Shown piece after piece: positions 10,260-20,944 of a stretch of DNA of 64,000 nt; position 1 is the first letter of the stretch; each line of letters begins with the position of its first letter. The stretch spans positions 6,481,001-6,545,000 of the forward strand of contig CM057229.1 in the NCBI GenBank assembly GCA_029891385.1, read 5' to 3'. The notes under the pieces are model-generated. The model did not search any database. It saw nothing but the letters and a program-made list of their open reading frames with translations, and had not been told where the DNA came from. Made by a program: the position numbers and the translations under genes. The DNA is from Erythroxylum novogranatense (taxonomy: Eukaryota; Streptophyta; Magnoliopsida; Malpighiales; Erythroxylaceae).

Positions 10260-13200
10260 GGGAGGCTCCATTTCTTTTAATTTAAAATGAAACAAAAACG
10301 ACATCGTTTGTTGTTGAACGTTACAGAAAACGACATTTACAAAAAATGTCACTAAATGTTACAACATTTTAAAAAAACAAAAAATGACATCATTTTTTTC
10401 ATTTTAAATGGAAAAAACAACATTGCCAAATGTTAAACAATTGGAGACAATTTTCGGTAGTGTCTCCAATGTAGACTACCCTTTAGCGATGATCTCACGG
10501 AGTCATCGCTAAAGGGACATATTTGGCACAAATTTATAAAATTGTCACCAAATTGTTGACCTTTGGTGACGATTTCTTAGTAACATTGCTAAAGGAAGTT
10601 TTGTAATCTATAGATATTTATATTTTCATGTGTAGCAATTTTTTATAATATATCATTCTATAAAATAATATAGAATTTATATATAATAAATAGAGTTTTG
10701 TGACAACATATAAAATTGTCAAATCATATATTTTAAAAGAGATTAATAAAAGTATAAATTTACATAATATAAATTAGTTTTGTGTTTTAATTTTATAAAT
10801 TTTAAAATGAATATTTATGAATGTATAGATAATTGATAAATTTTCTTATATCTTACTTATGTAATATATTAGTCTATTTATTCATAATTCTCTATTTATT
10901 ATATATATAGCTTTGGTATTGTTATATAAAATTTATATTATATATAATTTTGTGTCCAAAGGTCAAGTCAAATGGTAATGGGCCATCATTTGACGACGAT
11001 TAAATTGTTACCAAATGGTATATTTCTTCCAAGTTAATGCAAAACAATGTCATTTTGTTTGATAATAAATGACATCATTTTTTGTTACTTATTAACACCA
11101 AAACGAAGCTCTCTTTGTTTTGTGTTAGCTGTTCTATTACCTCTTGGATCACCGTCAAAGAAGCGTCGGCTCTCTATTGTGGCCATCTCTTATGATATGG
11201 TTCTCACTGTCGAAGACGTGTCATTTCATGTATTGGTAATGTTCTTCTTTTCTGTTTTCGAGAACCCTCCTTGTTGTGTTTTATTTTTCTGCTTTGTTTT
11301 ATAGTTTATGTGGGTTTTGTATTCTACTTATGGTGTACGAGTTTTTATTTGTATTTGTGTTTGGAAGTTGGTGAATTGTGTTTTTGTGTTGACTGTGTAT
11401 GGGTTGACATTTTTTTTCCACATTCTATAATTGTTTAAGGAAATTTGCTAATTGTTTAATGAAAGGTCTGTTAGAGTATTTAACTTCGGCAAGGTATGTT
11501 TATGTACTTCATGTTATTTTCAATTCCATTACAGTAGCTCTCTCCATATCTAAGGAGGGGCTCGTGGGACTCGACTATTTTTATCAGAATAGTGACTTTA
11601 AAGGAAAGCACACTTAATTATGCATGACTAATTATGCATAATCTATGGATGTCAAAAATTGCACACTTATGCATAATTAATAGTGACTTTAAAGGAAAGC
11701 ATAACATAGTACATACACAATTAACATTCTCAACCTTATCATATGAAGTAGTCTCAGTTAATAGATCATAAAATTAACATTGCTATAATGTTGGAACATT
11801 TAAATAAGAAGTGTTATATTGACTTTTCGTAATAAAACTGTTAACATTAATTCATCGTAGAATGTCAACGTGGCAACTAGTTTCCAATGGCAGAAATGAG
11901 CTCCATTGGGATGAATTTGGCAAAATTCTTCCTAATAAGGAACAAATTGATGCATAACAAATCTCCTCATCAAACACTAATCACCCCTTTCCTTCTACGG
12001 TTGGTCCTCTTCTTTAAATTTTTTAGTATCATTTGATCTCATTTTCTGTTAGGAAGCTATCAGATAAATGTTTGATTGTATATATTATATATTGTGTAAA
12101 GCTTCCTTAAATCTTCAAGAGAACATAGATGAAAATAGAGGCGGTGGTAATATCCCAATGGTCTGCACAAGATTAGGAAATTTGGTTGTTTTGGAATAGT
12201 CGTCGATTCCAAAATTATGTCTATTCAATCAGGTATGTATGTATTCAATTTGGGTTCCTTATACCTTTTGATTTAATTAACTATTTAAGTTTTATACTTA
12301 GTTAAAGCAAATAAGTTGTTAAAGAGGTGTTAATAAACCAACACACGAGGAAAGATATTTGACTATTTCAATTGATGCTTTTGAACGTTCAGGAACCTTC
12401 TTGAGAATTGCATAGAGAACTCCTTTACCTTTTCTACATAGTCTCATGTCATTTAGAATCTAAAAAATAATTATTTCTTTTCCTTTTCAATGGAATATGC
12501 ATGAAATTTTATTTATTGTTTCGTCTGTAAGAATTGTTAAACTTCTAATTAAAATCTTGTATTACTTAACATATATCATTATATTATATTGCTCCCACAT
12601 TTCAATATTTATATGCATTATTATTTTATTGTTAATAAATATTAATGATTAAGAATAATAGTCAACTTAAATTTATGATATTTTGATCTTATTAACATTA
12701 AATTTTAGGTTAGTTTATCTTTTATATCCAAAAATCTTTACTTTTCAAATTTTAAAGTTCAACAATATGTTGAAAACTTTGAAAACATTTTATAATTTTT
12801 AGATGCTTCATTCTATTTTCACGTAATATTTGTATGAACAGAGGAGGTGTATTTTGTACAATAGGCATCATTAAAGAAACATAGATTTAAACAAATTTAT
12901 AGAGTTTGAATGCATTAGTTCAAAATTGAAAGACTTCATTATTCTTATTAGTGTAAATTCAAAATTTTTCCTTATTTTTCTATCTTTGTTCTAAGTTGAA
13001 CATTCAAAACTTTGAATTTTAGACAAATTTGTATTTAATTATTAGTGATCCTTTTATGATTTTCATTATTAGTGATCCTTTTATGACTTTTCACTTTTAT
13101 ATTTATATTTATATTTCCAAAATTATCGTGTAATTTTAGGACTTGATTAATTTGTTATAAATTTTATTCTATAACATGATGGAGCTTTAATCTTAGAAAA

Positions 13201-13892
13201 CATGCATTAGCTTTCATGGAAACAAATTAATGGCAGCTTTCATGGAAACAAATTAGCATTTGGACCACTTAACATTATATTTTAAATCAGAGAATTCATA
13301 TAATATAATTCAACAAGTAAATACATTTAAAATAAAGACCTATATAGTAGTTCAATTTTGTATATAAACTAATTTTTTTAATTATGTTATTTTATACAAT
13401 GAATTAGACTATAAGAATAATTAATAATAAAAGATTTGTGATAAGTTATCAAACATTAAAAGTTATATGATAAGTTGTAAAATATAAGAAGGTAAATGAA
13501 AAATGAAAAATCATATAAATGTCAATTATAATTAACCTTAGAATTATTAAACACACTTAACATTAAAATTATCTTTTTACATTATTAATTTTAATAATAC
13601 TATCACACACAAAATTATTCAACATTCTCCTAAGAAATCCATAAGATTTAAAATCTTTACATATTTGATATTTTAGGATACTATTAAATGTAGCTTCCAT
13701 CTTTCAATATTCTATGTCAAATTTGTTTTTCAATTTTAGTGATGATTTAAAAAATTCGTAGCCAAAAGTCCAACTTTTGCCTTTTGTGACAAAAAGTTAT
13801 ATCGTCGCAAAGGCTCGCAACAAGATAAGTTTTAGAGACATTATTAAAATAGTCTCCAAAAGCTTACTTTTAAAGATGATTTTCAAATAGTG
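10260..13892. mobile_element. Probable CACTA-like DNA transposon remnant
   Basis: Seen: the right end reads TTTTCAAATAGTG at 13880-13892, the reverse complement of CACTATTTGAAAA, a plausible CACTA terminus. Inward of it and at 10440-10620 lie matching subterminal features: paired GGAGAC/GTCTCC motifs and TTTAGCGATGA/TCATCGCTAAA inverted repeats. ACGACATCGTTTG (10299) and AACAATGTCATTTTG (11042) resemble the palindromic box of the array units, and 11047 onward is leader-like. No matching CACTA start was found on the left and no transposase was recognised, so limits and class are uncertain. Confidence 0.35.
10443..10514. repeat. Pair of perfect hairpins in a transposon subterminal region
   Basis: CTTTAGCGATGA (10481-10492) and its exact reverse complement TCATCGCTAAAG (10503-10514) flank a 10-base loop. 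Just upstream GGAGACA and TGTCTCC form a second inverted pair. Such nested inverted motifs are usual near the ends of CACTA and Mutator-like elements. Confidence 0.7.
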
Positions 13893-14344
13893 GCAAAAAA
13901 GAAGAAGCTAAAGTCAACTATTTTGTAGAAAAGATCAAGATTACAAATTATAATTTATTATAATCTATATGTTAATGTTATGATATTGGCTTTTGTAAAA
14001 TCATACAAAATAAGTTTTGTATTTATTTTGCTATGGCTTTTGCAATTTTCTTAAAGCATGAAACTCCTAATATTCCTTTTTTCTTCTTAAAGTTACTTTA
14101 AAAGGCAGCATAGTACTTGAGTAGATATTTATAATAATCTTACTAGAGCCCGTCACATCCCCAATAAATTCTCGAGTCATATTAATAAGGTATCAATTAT
14201 CTACTAAAATTTTAAACTATTTTATTATTTTTATATCAAATCAAAATTTAATTCTTCTTAACCTTAATTTTAAATTTTGTAATTAATAAATATTTAAATC
14301 AAATTAAAATTCTAATAAAAATGTCTTGACTGATCACATTTTGT
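13893..14344. other. AT-rich spacer
   Basis: Lies between the CACTA-like end and the first copy of the P450-associated repeat. No gene or repeat structure recognised. Confidence 0.45.
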
Positions 14345-14795
14345 AATGAATCAACTTTGTTAAATTTGTTACTCAGGTGTTAATAATAAGCTATTTGCAA
14401 CCTTTATTTCGCTGAAAAGGAAATTTCAATCATTCAAAGGCCAAACTAATTTGTAATTTGTCAAGATGTAATTCTTAAGGTAATCTTTTGTATTTACTAT
14501 AAATCTTTTGTATTTATTTTAAGACCTTTTGTATTTTCTAAAAAGACTTTTTGTGTTTCTCTAATCTCTTTTGTACTTAGAATTCAATTTACCTTTATCT
14601 AGGAGTTTTATTTAGCTATTATAAATAGATTTTGTGTACTAATAAAGTGGTAAGAAAATTCTTTTCAAGTTAATTTCATCTAAATTGTCTATTATCTTTT
14701 ACCATTGTCAACAAATTTTGGTAAAAGAAATTTTCTTATACATTCATATATCAAATAACATCATATTTCAAGGATGACAAAGAGTTTAGTAGTGT
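14345..14795. repeat. P450-flanking repeat R, copy 1
   Basis: About 440 bp repeated at 61045-61645 and 62402-62800. It contains a TATA-like box (TTATAAATAGA), followed by ACTAATAAAGTGG and a closing CAAGGATGACAA. It sits directly at the 3' side of the P450, as does copy 3 beside the second P450 fragment, so flank and gene end were duplicated together. It could be a solo LTR because it has a promoter-like and a polyadenylation-like motif, but no clear TG/CA ends with target duplication were found. Confidence 0.65.
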
Positions 14796-15038
14796 CGATT
14801 TTTGGTCCAACCCGATCTGGTTGACTAGAGAAGAAAAACAACAGCATTTTCAGATATCTGACAAGAAGAAGAGAGGAGCACAAAACCAAGCGACGATCCT
14901 TAAAAGGAAGTTCAGAGTCATGGTCAGAACTAGACTCTGAATTTAATACTAGTCCAGCAAAGCGAAGTAATATTTGGGACGTGCTGATATACCATGATCT
15001 GCAACCAAGAAATGAACATGAGATTATCTTAACGATGA

Positions 15039-15043
15039 GAGGA
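15039..15043. other. Target-site duplication GAGGA (left); right copy at 20244-20248
   Basis: GAGGA flanks both ends of the chromovirus, and joining the flanks restores the P450 reading ...GACGTC-CTC-TCA.... The fragment at 62812-63429, which has no insertion at this point, shows the uninterrupted form GAGAGGACGTCG. Confidence 0.9.
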
Positions 15044-15407
15044 TGTAATGTTCTAATATTGCAACTATTTCGATTAAACAGTGGAAAAGGCCAACAATAA
15101 AGGTCGTATTTGATTCAATAGTGTAAGAGAAGTACAACTCAAAGTTCAGAGAAGGAGATGAGAAAAATTGAGAGAAAACAAGATGAGAGATAGAGTAGTT
15201 TCATAACAGATTCTGCGTAGCCTATTCTCAGTGCCAACATTCCCTATATTGCATAAGTTGGTTAGCCGTTATTCCCTAGCTGCTGACGTTGCTTGCCAAA
15301 TGAATCCTTGCAGTTTCCTTGAAGGTATTCTATTCCTCGTACCCCTCCTTGGGCCTTGAGGATCCCCTGGGTCAATGTCAATCATGGGCTCCGCTGTGCT
15401 CATAACA
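15044..15407 (-). repeat. 3' LTR of the chromovirus
   Basis: Begins TGTAATG and ends CATAACA; pairs with 19874-20243. The purine-rich GATGGGGATGG just inside it (minus strand, near 15410-15422) is the likely polypurine tract. The pol frame reads through into this LTR and stops at 15269. Confidence 0.9.
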
Positions 15408-16867
15408 GTGCCATCCCCATCGAGAACAAGCTTGTCCGTAAGCTCCAAATCAGGAAACAGCGTGCACAAGTGGTCTTTATCCTCCCACGTGGCTTCAGAT
15501 GCAGGGAAGCCTGCCCAATGGACCAACCACTGCTCGACCAAGTGAGTCGAACGCTGTACCGTTCGTTTGTCCAAAATGGAAGCAGGTTGCAAGATCATGG
15601 TGGCTGCAGAGTCAACCATATGCAGGGGAGTGACTTGTTGTTCTGGTTGGCTGATGCATTTCTTGAGGAGTGAAACGTGAAACACCGGATGAATGTGAGC
15701 AGACTCTGGTAAGTCAAGTTGATAAGCGACCGTGCCGACTCGACTCAGTACCTTATAGGGACCGAAATAGCGTCTTCCAAGCTTACTATGGCATTGTAAA
15801 CGCACAAAATGTTGACGGAAGGGCTGTAATTTAACGTACACCCAATCACCAACGGAGAAGATGAGCTCCCGACGATGTTGGTCAGCAAAATGTTTCATTC
15901 GAGATTGTGCCTTTCTCAAATTGTCTTTAAGCAAGCGAAGAACCTGGTCACGTTCAAGAAATTGATTGTTTACTAAAGAGTTACCAGTAGAATCTTTAAT
16001 GTACCTTGGAATGGTGGGAGGTGGGCGGCCATATAGAATTTCAAAGGGGGTCATCCCCACAGCGGTTTGATAAGTCGTGTTGTACCAGAATTCTGCCCAA
16101 GGAAGCATTTTTAGCCAACCTTTGGGATTATCAGCTACATAACATCGGAGGTACATTTCAAGACATTTGTTCAAGGCTTCAGTCTGCCCATCGGATTGGG
16201 GATGATAGGTTGTACTCATGCTAAGAGTTGTCCCTTGCAAACGATAAATTTCGTGCCACAGCTCACTAAGGAACCGTGCATCACGATCAGTGACAATATC
16301 GGATGGAACCCCATGTAAGCGAACAAATTCTTGGACAAAAGCTTCAGCCACTATAAGAGTCAAAAAATGGGTCGGAAGAGCCACGAAATGTCCATACTTA
16401 GACAATCGATCGACAATCACCATAATAACAGACCTCCCTCTGACCACTGGCAACCCAACTATAAAATCCATGCTAATTCCTTCAAAAATCAGATTAAGAA
16501 TAGCCAAGGGCCGTAATAACCCACCAGGGCAGAGCGTAGAATGTTTCATTTGCTGGCAAATCTGACATTCGTTAACAAACTTCTTAACATCCTTTCGCAT
16601 GGCCATCCAAAAGAAATTATCAGAGAGGCGATGCAAAGTACGTGTGATACCAGCGTGGCCACCAACCTGTGAAGAATGAAATTCATGCAAGAGTTGGAAG
16701 CGCAATTCAGAATCAGAAGGGAGAACCAAACGACCCTTAAACAGCAAAAGACCATCCGTAAATGAAAAACCAGGCAAACTCAAGGGGGTCCTGTAGCAAC
16801 TTTTGTTGTAAAGTAAGAAGTTCAGGATGTACCAAATTAGCCTGGCGGATATCCGAGACAATATCAA
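15269..16867 (-). pseudogene. Chromovirus integrase and chromodomain (3' part of pol)
   Basis: A 532-residue open frame whose true start is upstream, because a frameshift separates it from RNase H. Seen in order: an HHCC zinc finger (H..H with GGHAG, then CQICQQMK) at ~60-110; the DDE core with Asp in DFIVGLP, Asp in VTDRDARF and Glu in DGQTEALN; the GRPPP motif; a PVFHVS motif; and a chromodomain with WLVHWAGFPASEATWED near 455-475. Known: the integrase inserts the DNA copy, and the chromodomain is thought to steer insertion toward marked chromatin. The last ~45 residues are encoded in the LTR. The catalytic triad is intact, but upstream lesions prevent a full Pol. Confidence 0.9.
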
Positions 16868-17858
16868 AAGTAACAGAGGGGAGGGCCAAAAACTGTGAGC
16901 TAGGTACTCGAGATAGAGAATCAGCAGCGTTATTCAACTTGCCAGGCCGGTAAATAATATCAAAATCATACCCAATGAGCTTACCGAGCCACTTTTGTTG
17001 GTCTGGCGTTTGAATGACCTGCTCCGTGAGATTCTTAAGTGGTTGCTAGTCCGTAATGATGGAAAACTTGCGACCCAGCAGGTATTGACGCCATTTGGCA
17101 ATTGCTTGCGTAATAGCGAACATCTCACACTGGTAAGTTGAGGCTTGTCGCATGCGGTCACTCAATTGTTGACTGAAATAAGCGATGGGATGACGATTTT
17201 GACTTAAGACCGCACCAATACCCGTGCCCGAGGCATCCGTTTCAATAGTGAAAGGAAGAGTGAAGTCTGGTAACTCCAGGACAGGGGCAGTGCTCAAGGC
17301 GTGTTTCAGATTGTCAAAGGCCTTAGTTGAAGCGTCAGTCCGAAGAAAATTGTCCTTTCGTAACAGATCTGATAAGGGACCAGTAATCATAGCAAAGTGT
17401 CGAATGAAACGACGATAGTAGCCGGCAAGGCCAAGAAAACCACGTACCTCCTTCACCGACATAGGAACTGGTCATGCTTGTATGGCGCGAATCTTGTCAG
17501 GATCCACCGAAACACCATGTTGAGAGATGATATGGCCAAGGTAACCCACGGAGGTGAGGCCAAATAAAAATTTCGATTGGTTAGCAACAAGCCGATGCTC
17601 CTGTAATGCCAGTAAAACCAGTTTCAAATGACCCAAATGAGATTCCCAAGTGGCACTGTAGACTAAGATGTCATCAAAAAATACTAGAACAAAACGGCGA
17701 AGAAATGGGCGAAAGACATCATTCATCAAAACCTGGAACGTAAATGGCGCATTGGTTAAACCGAAAGGCATTACGAGAAATTCGTAATGCCCGTCATGAG
17801 TTCGGAAAGCAGTTTTATACTCGTCACCAGCTTTAACACGCACTTGGTGATACCCCGC
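16737..17858 (-). pseudogene. Chromovirus RT palm/thumb and RNase H, with stops
   Basis: Pieces at 17472-17843, 17046-17462 and 16737-16937. Seen: [20 protein letters not shown], the catalytic FFDDILVYS box, a VGYLGHIIS motif, the connection GFLGLAGYYRRFI, and RNase H starts FTIETDASGTGIGAVL and PIAYFSQQLS. Breaks: a TGA at 17859-17861 (family has Arg there, fitting CGA to TGA), a TGA at 17472-17474 (family Trp), a TAG at 17046-17048 (family Gln), and a frameshift near 16790 in a run of five C. Most are C-to-T or G-to-A changes, typical of decay at methylated sites. Confidence 0.85.
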
Positions 17859-19846
17859 TCAAAGATCCAGTTTAGAAAAGTACTTGGGGCCGTGAAGTTC
17901 ATCAAATAATTCATCAATTGAAGGAATTGGAAAGCGATCGCGAACTGTAATGGAATTCAAAGCTCTGTAATCGACACAGAATCGCCAAGTCCCATCTTTT
18001 TTACGAACCAACAAGACTGGAGACGAGAAAGGGCTGGTACTCGGTAGAATGATTCCTTCCGCAAGCATGCCGGCAACTAATTTCTCAATTTCATGTTTTT
18101 GAAAATGAGGATAGCGATACGGTTTGACATTCACCGGACGACTATTGGGAAGTAAATGAATCGCATGATCCGAACTGCGTAGCGGTGACAACCCTTGAGG
18201 CTGCTGAAAAACACCCGCAAACTGCTGGAGTATCGTGGCAATATCCGCAGCAACAACCAAATCCTCATCCCTACAATCAAAGACAAATTCCAATCGAAAA
18301 TATTCAGCAATGGCATGTGTTTGATGAAGACGACGCAAGCCATTAAACTGCACCGGCTGGGTTGTGGGAATGGAATCCCCCTTCCATCGAATCGTCTTGT
18401 GGTGATCAGTGAATTCAAAAGTGGAAGCCCGATAATCTGTCATGACCGGCCCCAAAGTCGACAACCAAGCTACACCCAAGACCATGTCCCACCCTTGGAT
18501 CGGCAACACATAAAAATCAACCACAATTTCATGCCCTTGAATTTTCACTGGTACCTGCTTAGCAATGCCCGCACAAACCAAACGCTCCCCACTGCCAACC
18601 AAGACGGAAAAACTCGGGGTAGTCGTAACAGGGAGATTGAGAAATTTAGCGACCCGGGTCTGCACAAAATTATGAGTGCTCCCTCCGTCGAGCAATACCT
18701 GCACGGATTTCCCCAGAACCGTCCCTTGAAAACGGAGAGTAGAAATAGAACGACCACCGGCTAAAGCATTATACGAAATTGCAGAATGGAGTTGGTCGTC
18801 GGGAACAGGGTCCGACTCCGGAACCGATAACAGAGGAAATGAATCGGAGGGGAAAAGATCTGGGGGTTCAGGATCTTCCTCCAACAACAACAATTGCGAC
18901 TTTGCACGACACTTATGATCCCATGAATACTTCTCATCGCAATAATAGCAGAAGCCCTGAGCACGACGGTGGGCAGCTTCCACCGGCGATAAACGGCGAA
19001 AAGAAACTTTGGAAGCACCGGGTAACGTGGTTGTGGCGGCGGTGGAATGTTGGGGTGTGGTAGGGTTGAAGGTCAATGGCTGAGTGGGAGGCTTAGGAGT
19101 GGGTAAAATGGGCTTGGAGTTACCCAAAGCTGGTTTAAGGTGGCCTTTCTCCAAAGCAAGCCGCTGCTCATGCAATTGGGCCAATGACATGGCCTCCTCC
19201 AAAGTTGTCGGTTTGTGAACCAACACTGAGAGCTTAATGCCTGTGCGTAAGCCAGAGATAAAGCAGTGAACCAGAAAGGGAATGGGTAAGTAAACTGTGC
19301 GATTGGTGAGAGCTTCAAACCGAGAGCGATATTCACTAACAGTAGATAGTTGTTGCAATTTTGCCAAGATACCCTCTGGCTCCTATAATTCCTTGGAACG
19401 AAACGCTACAAAATTGCCGTTGTGAATGCCGTCCACCCCGCAAGCTGGTGATTACGATGCATCCAATCATACCAATCGGCCACGGCATCGTCGAAATAAA
19501 ACGAAGAAATCGTCACACGATCCTCTGCCTGGATATGGTAAAAATCAAAATAACGCTCGGCTTGCATGACCCAACGATCAGGATTAACGCCGGAGAAACG
19601 AGCTAGTTGGACCGGAGCTGGTTTGTGCCGACCCAAAGGAAGAGACCCCGATCCGTCACCCAGCGGTGGGTCCCCAGTGTGCCTAGTGCCAAGGGAAAAA
19701 CGTCCTAAAACCTCCTACAGTAGCAGCTTTTGGTCCTCAAAAGATGAAACCAAGGTGTCAAGATCACGCCGGAATACTGCCTGAGCATCAACCACCATTT
19801 TAACATTGTCATCCAAAACCTTCAAACGAGTATTGTGCTCTGTCAT
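17859..19846 (-). pseudogene. Chromovirus gag, protease and RT start
   Basis: gag likely starts at the ATG at 19844-19846 just inside the primer site. Seen: gag core LARFSGVNPDRWVMQAERYF and TVSEYRSRFEAL; a CCHC-like knuckle CYYCDEKYSWDHKC; an aspartic protease motif LLDGGSTHNFV where the usual D-S/T-G is DGG; then RT fingers with [19 protein letters not shown]. Breaks: an in-frame TAG at 19715-19717, a TAG near 19403 and a one-base frameshift near 19380. The longest frame is 502 residues (to 19367). Confidence 0.85.
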
Positions 19847-19855
19847 CTATACAGA

Positions 19856-19873
19856 GATCAATGAAAGCACCAA
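19856..19873 (-). other. Primer-binding site of the chromovirus
   Basis: Minus-strand TTGGTGCTTTCATTGATC directly abuts the 5' LTR. It starts with TGG as required for tRNA CCA pairing. The tRNA was not identified, but the sequence is not the initiator-Met type used by the copia elements here. Confidence 0.7.
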
Positions 19874-20243
19874 TGTAATGTTCTAATATAATATTGCAAC
19901 TATTTCAATTAAACAGTGGAAAAGGCCAACAATAAAGGCCATATTTGATTCAATAGTGTAAGAGAAGTACAACTCAAAGTTCAGAGAAGGAGATGAGAAA
20001 AATTGAGAGAAAACAAGATGAGAGATAGAGTAGTTTCATAACAGATTCTGCATAGCCTATTCTCAGTGCCAACATTCCCTATATCGCATAAGTTGGTTAA
20101 GCCGTTATTCCCTAGTTGCTGACGTTGCTTGCCAAACGAATCCTTGCAGTTTCCTTGAAGGTATTCTATTCCTCGTACCCCTCCTTGGGCCTTGAGGATC
20201 CCCTGGGTCAATGTCAATCAGGGGCTCCGCTGTGCTCATAACA
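19874..20243 (-). repeat. 5' LTR of the chromovirus
   Basis: 370 bp, TGTAATG to CATAACA. Compared with the left LTR it carries an extra 5-bp repeat (ATATA-type) near its start and about eight substitutions. It supplies the new stop codon for the P450 frame at 20214-20216. Confidence 0.9.
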
Positions 20244-20248
20244 GAGGA

Positions 20249-20845
20249 CGTCGTCCATTCCTTTCCGCGGCTTGCAAAGAGCCTCCAAGGGCTCAAGTTT
20301 AGGCATGGTGAGTCCTATTCCCTCTGTCATGTCGATCTTCTTTTCACTAATCCTGTACCATTCAAAACATTGAATCAGGGCACCCAATGTCAGTCCTACT
20401 GTTCTCCTTCCTAGAGCAGCTCCTGGACAGATCCTCCTTCCCGCACCGAAGGGAAGAAGCTTATACCGTTCAACTTCTCCACCTTCAAATCTCTCTGGCA
20501 TAAAACTTTCTGGTTTAACCCAATACTTCGGGTCCCTGTGGATCTTCCACGCATTGACCAGCAACATTGTGCCCTTCGGCACGTTAAAATCACAAACAAC
20601 GCAGTCCTCAGATGACTCGTGTGGAACTAGAAGAGGAGCTCTGGATAAAGTCGAAATGTCTCATTGATGACATTTTGCAGATAATTCAGATTCGGGAGGG
20701 TTGTTTCATCCACCAGATGTCGTATTCCAACAGTAGCTTCTATATCAGACACAGTCTTTTGCATAGCTTGTGGATTGTTGAGAAGAAGTGACATTGCCCA
20801 GTCCATAGTTACAGCAGAGGTTTCCGATCCTCCTATTAGCATTGT
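20249..20845 (-). CDS. P450 exon 2 (catalytic end), with one-base deletion
   Basis: Begins after the AG at 20846-20847 with [10 protein letters not shown], the I-helix oxygen-binding motif, giving a phase-0 junction that fits the family exactly. Then ExxR (ETFR, residues 368-371), LYP, a break near 20640, [18 protein letters not shown] and the haem loop [10 protein letters not shown] with its Cys ligand, ending [20 protein letters not shown]. At the break the frame runs into a stop within five codons, while the next frame carries the expected [12 protein letters not shown] text. So one base is missing, or was missed in sequencing. The last ~6 native codons lie beyond the inserted chromovirus at 15024-15043. 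Confidence 0.85.
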
Positions 20846-20944
20846 CTGCGACAAATAAGCAGGACTATTCAACTCTATGAGATTATCAGATCAATACAGG
20901 TGAAAATTTTATCGCATAATTAGTATAGCATATGTGTTTATTAC
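20846..20944 (-). other. P450 intron (99 bp)
   Basis: Minus strand GTAATAAAC ... TTTGTCGCAG. It lies at the usual single-intron position of A-type plant P450s, just before the (A/G)Gx(D/E)T motif. Splicing gives [15 protein letters not shown], the correct family spacing. Confidence 0.88.

Larger units (their letters stand above)
15044..20243 (-). mobile_element. 5.2-kb Ty3/gypsy chromovirus (Reina-like) inserted in the P450 last exon
   Basis: TG...CA ends, 364- and 370-bp LTRs and the GAGGA target duplication give exact limits. In the minus direction: 5' LTR, primer site, gag, protease, RT, RNase H, zinc-finger integrase, chromodomain, 3' LTR. A chromodomain after the integrase marks a chromovirus. 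The small size and short LTRs fit the Reina clade, but no tree was made. By eye the LTRs differ at about eight single bases (mostly C/T or G/A changes, several at CpG) plus a 5-bp and a 1-bp length change, so insertion was fairly recent. Gag-Pol is broken by several stops and frameshifts, so the copy is not autonomous. Confidence 0.92.

Noticed and set aside
11047..11304. An 85-residue plus-strand ORF
   Set aside because: Hydrophobic, Cys/Phe-rich, no motif, and located in leader-like DNA of a probable CACTA remnant.
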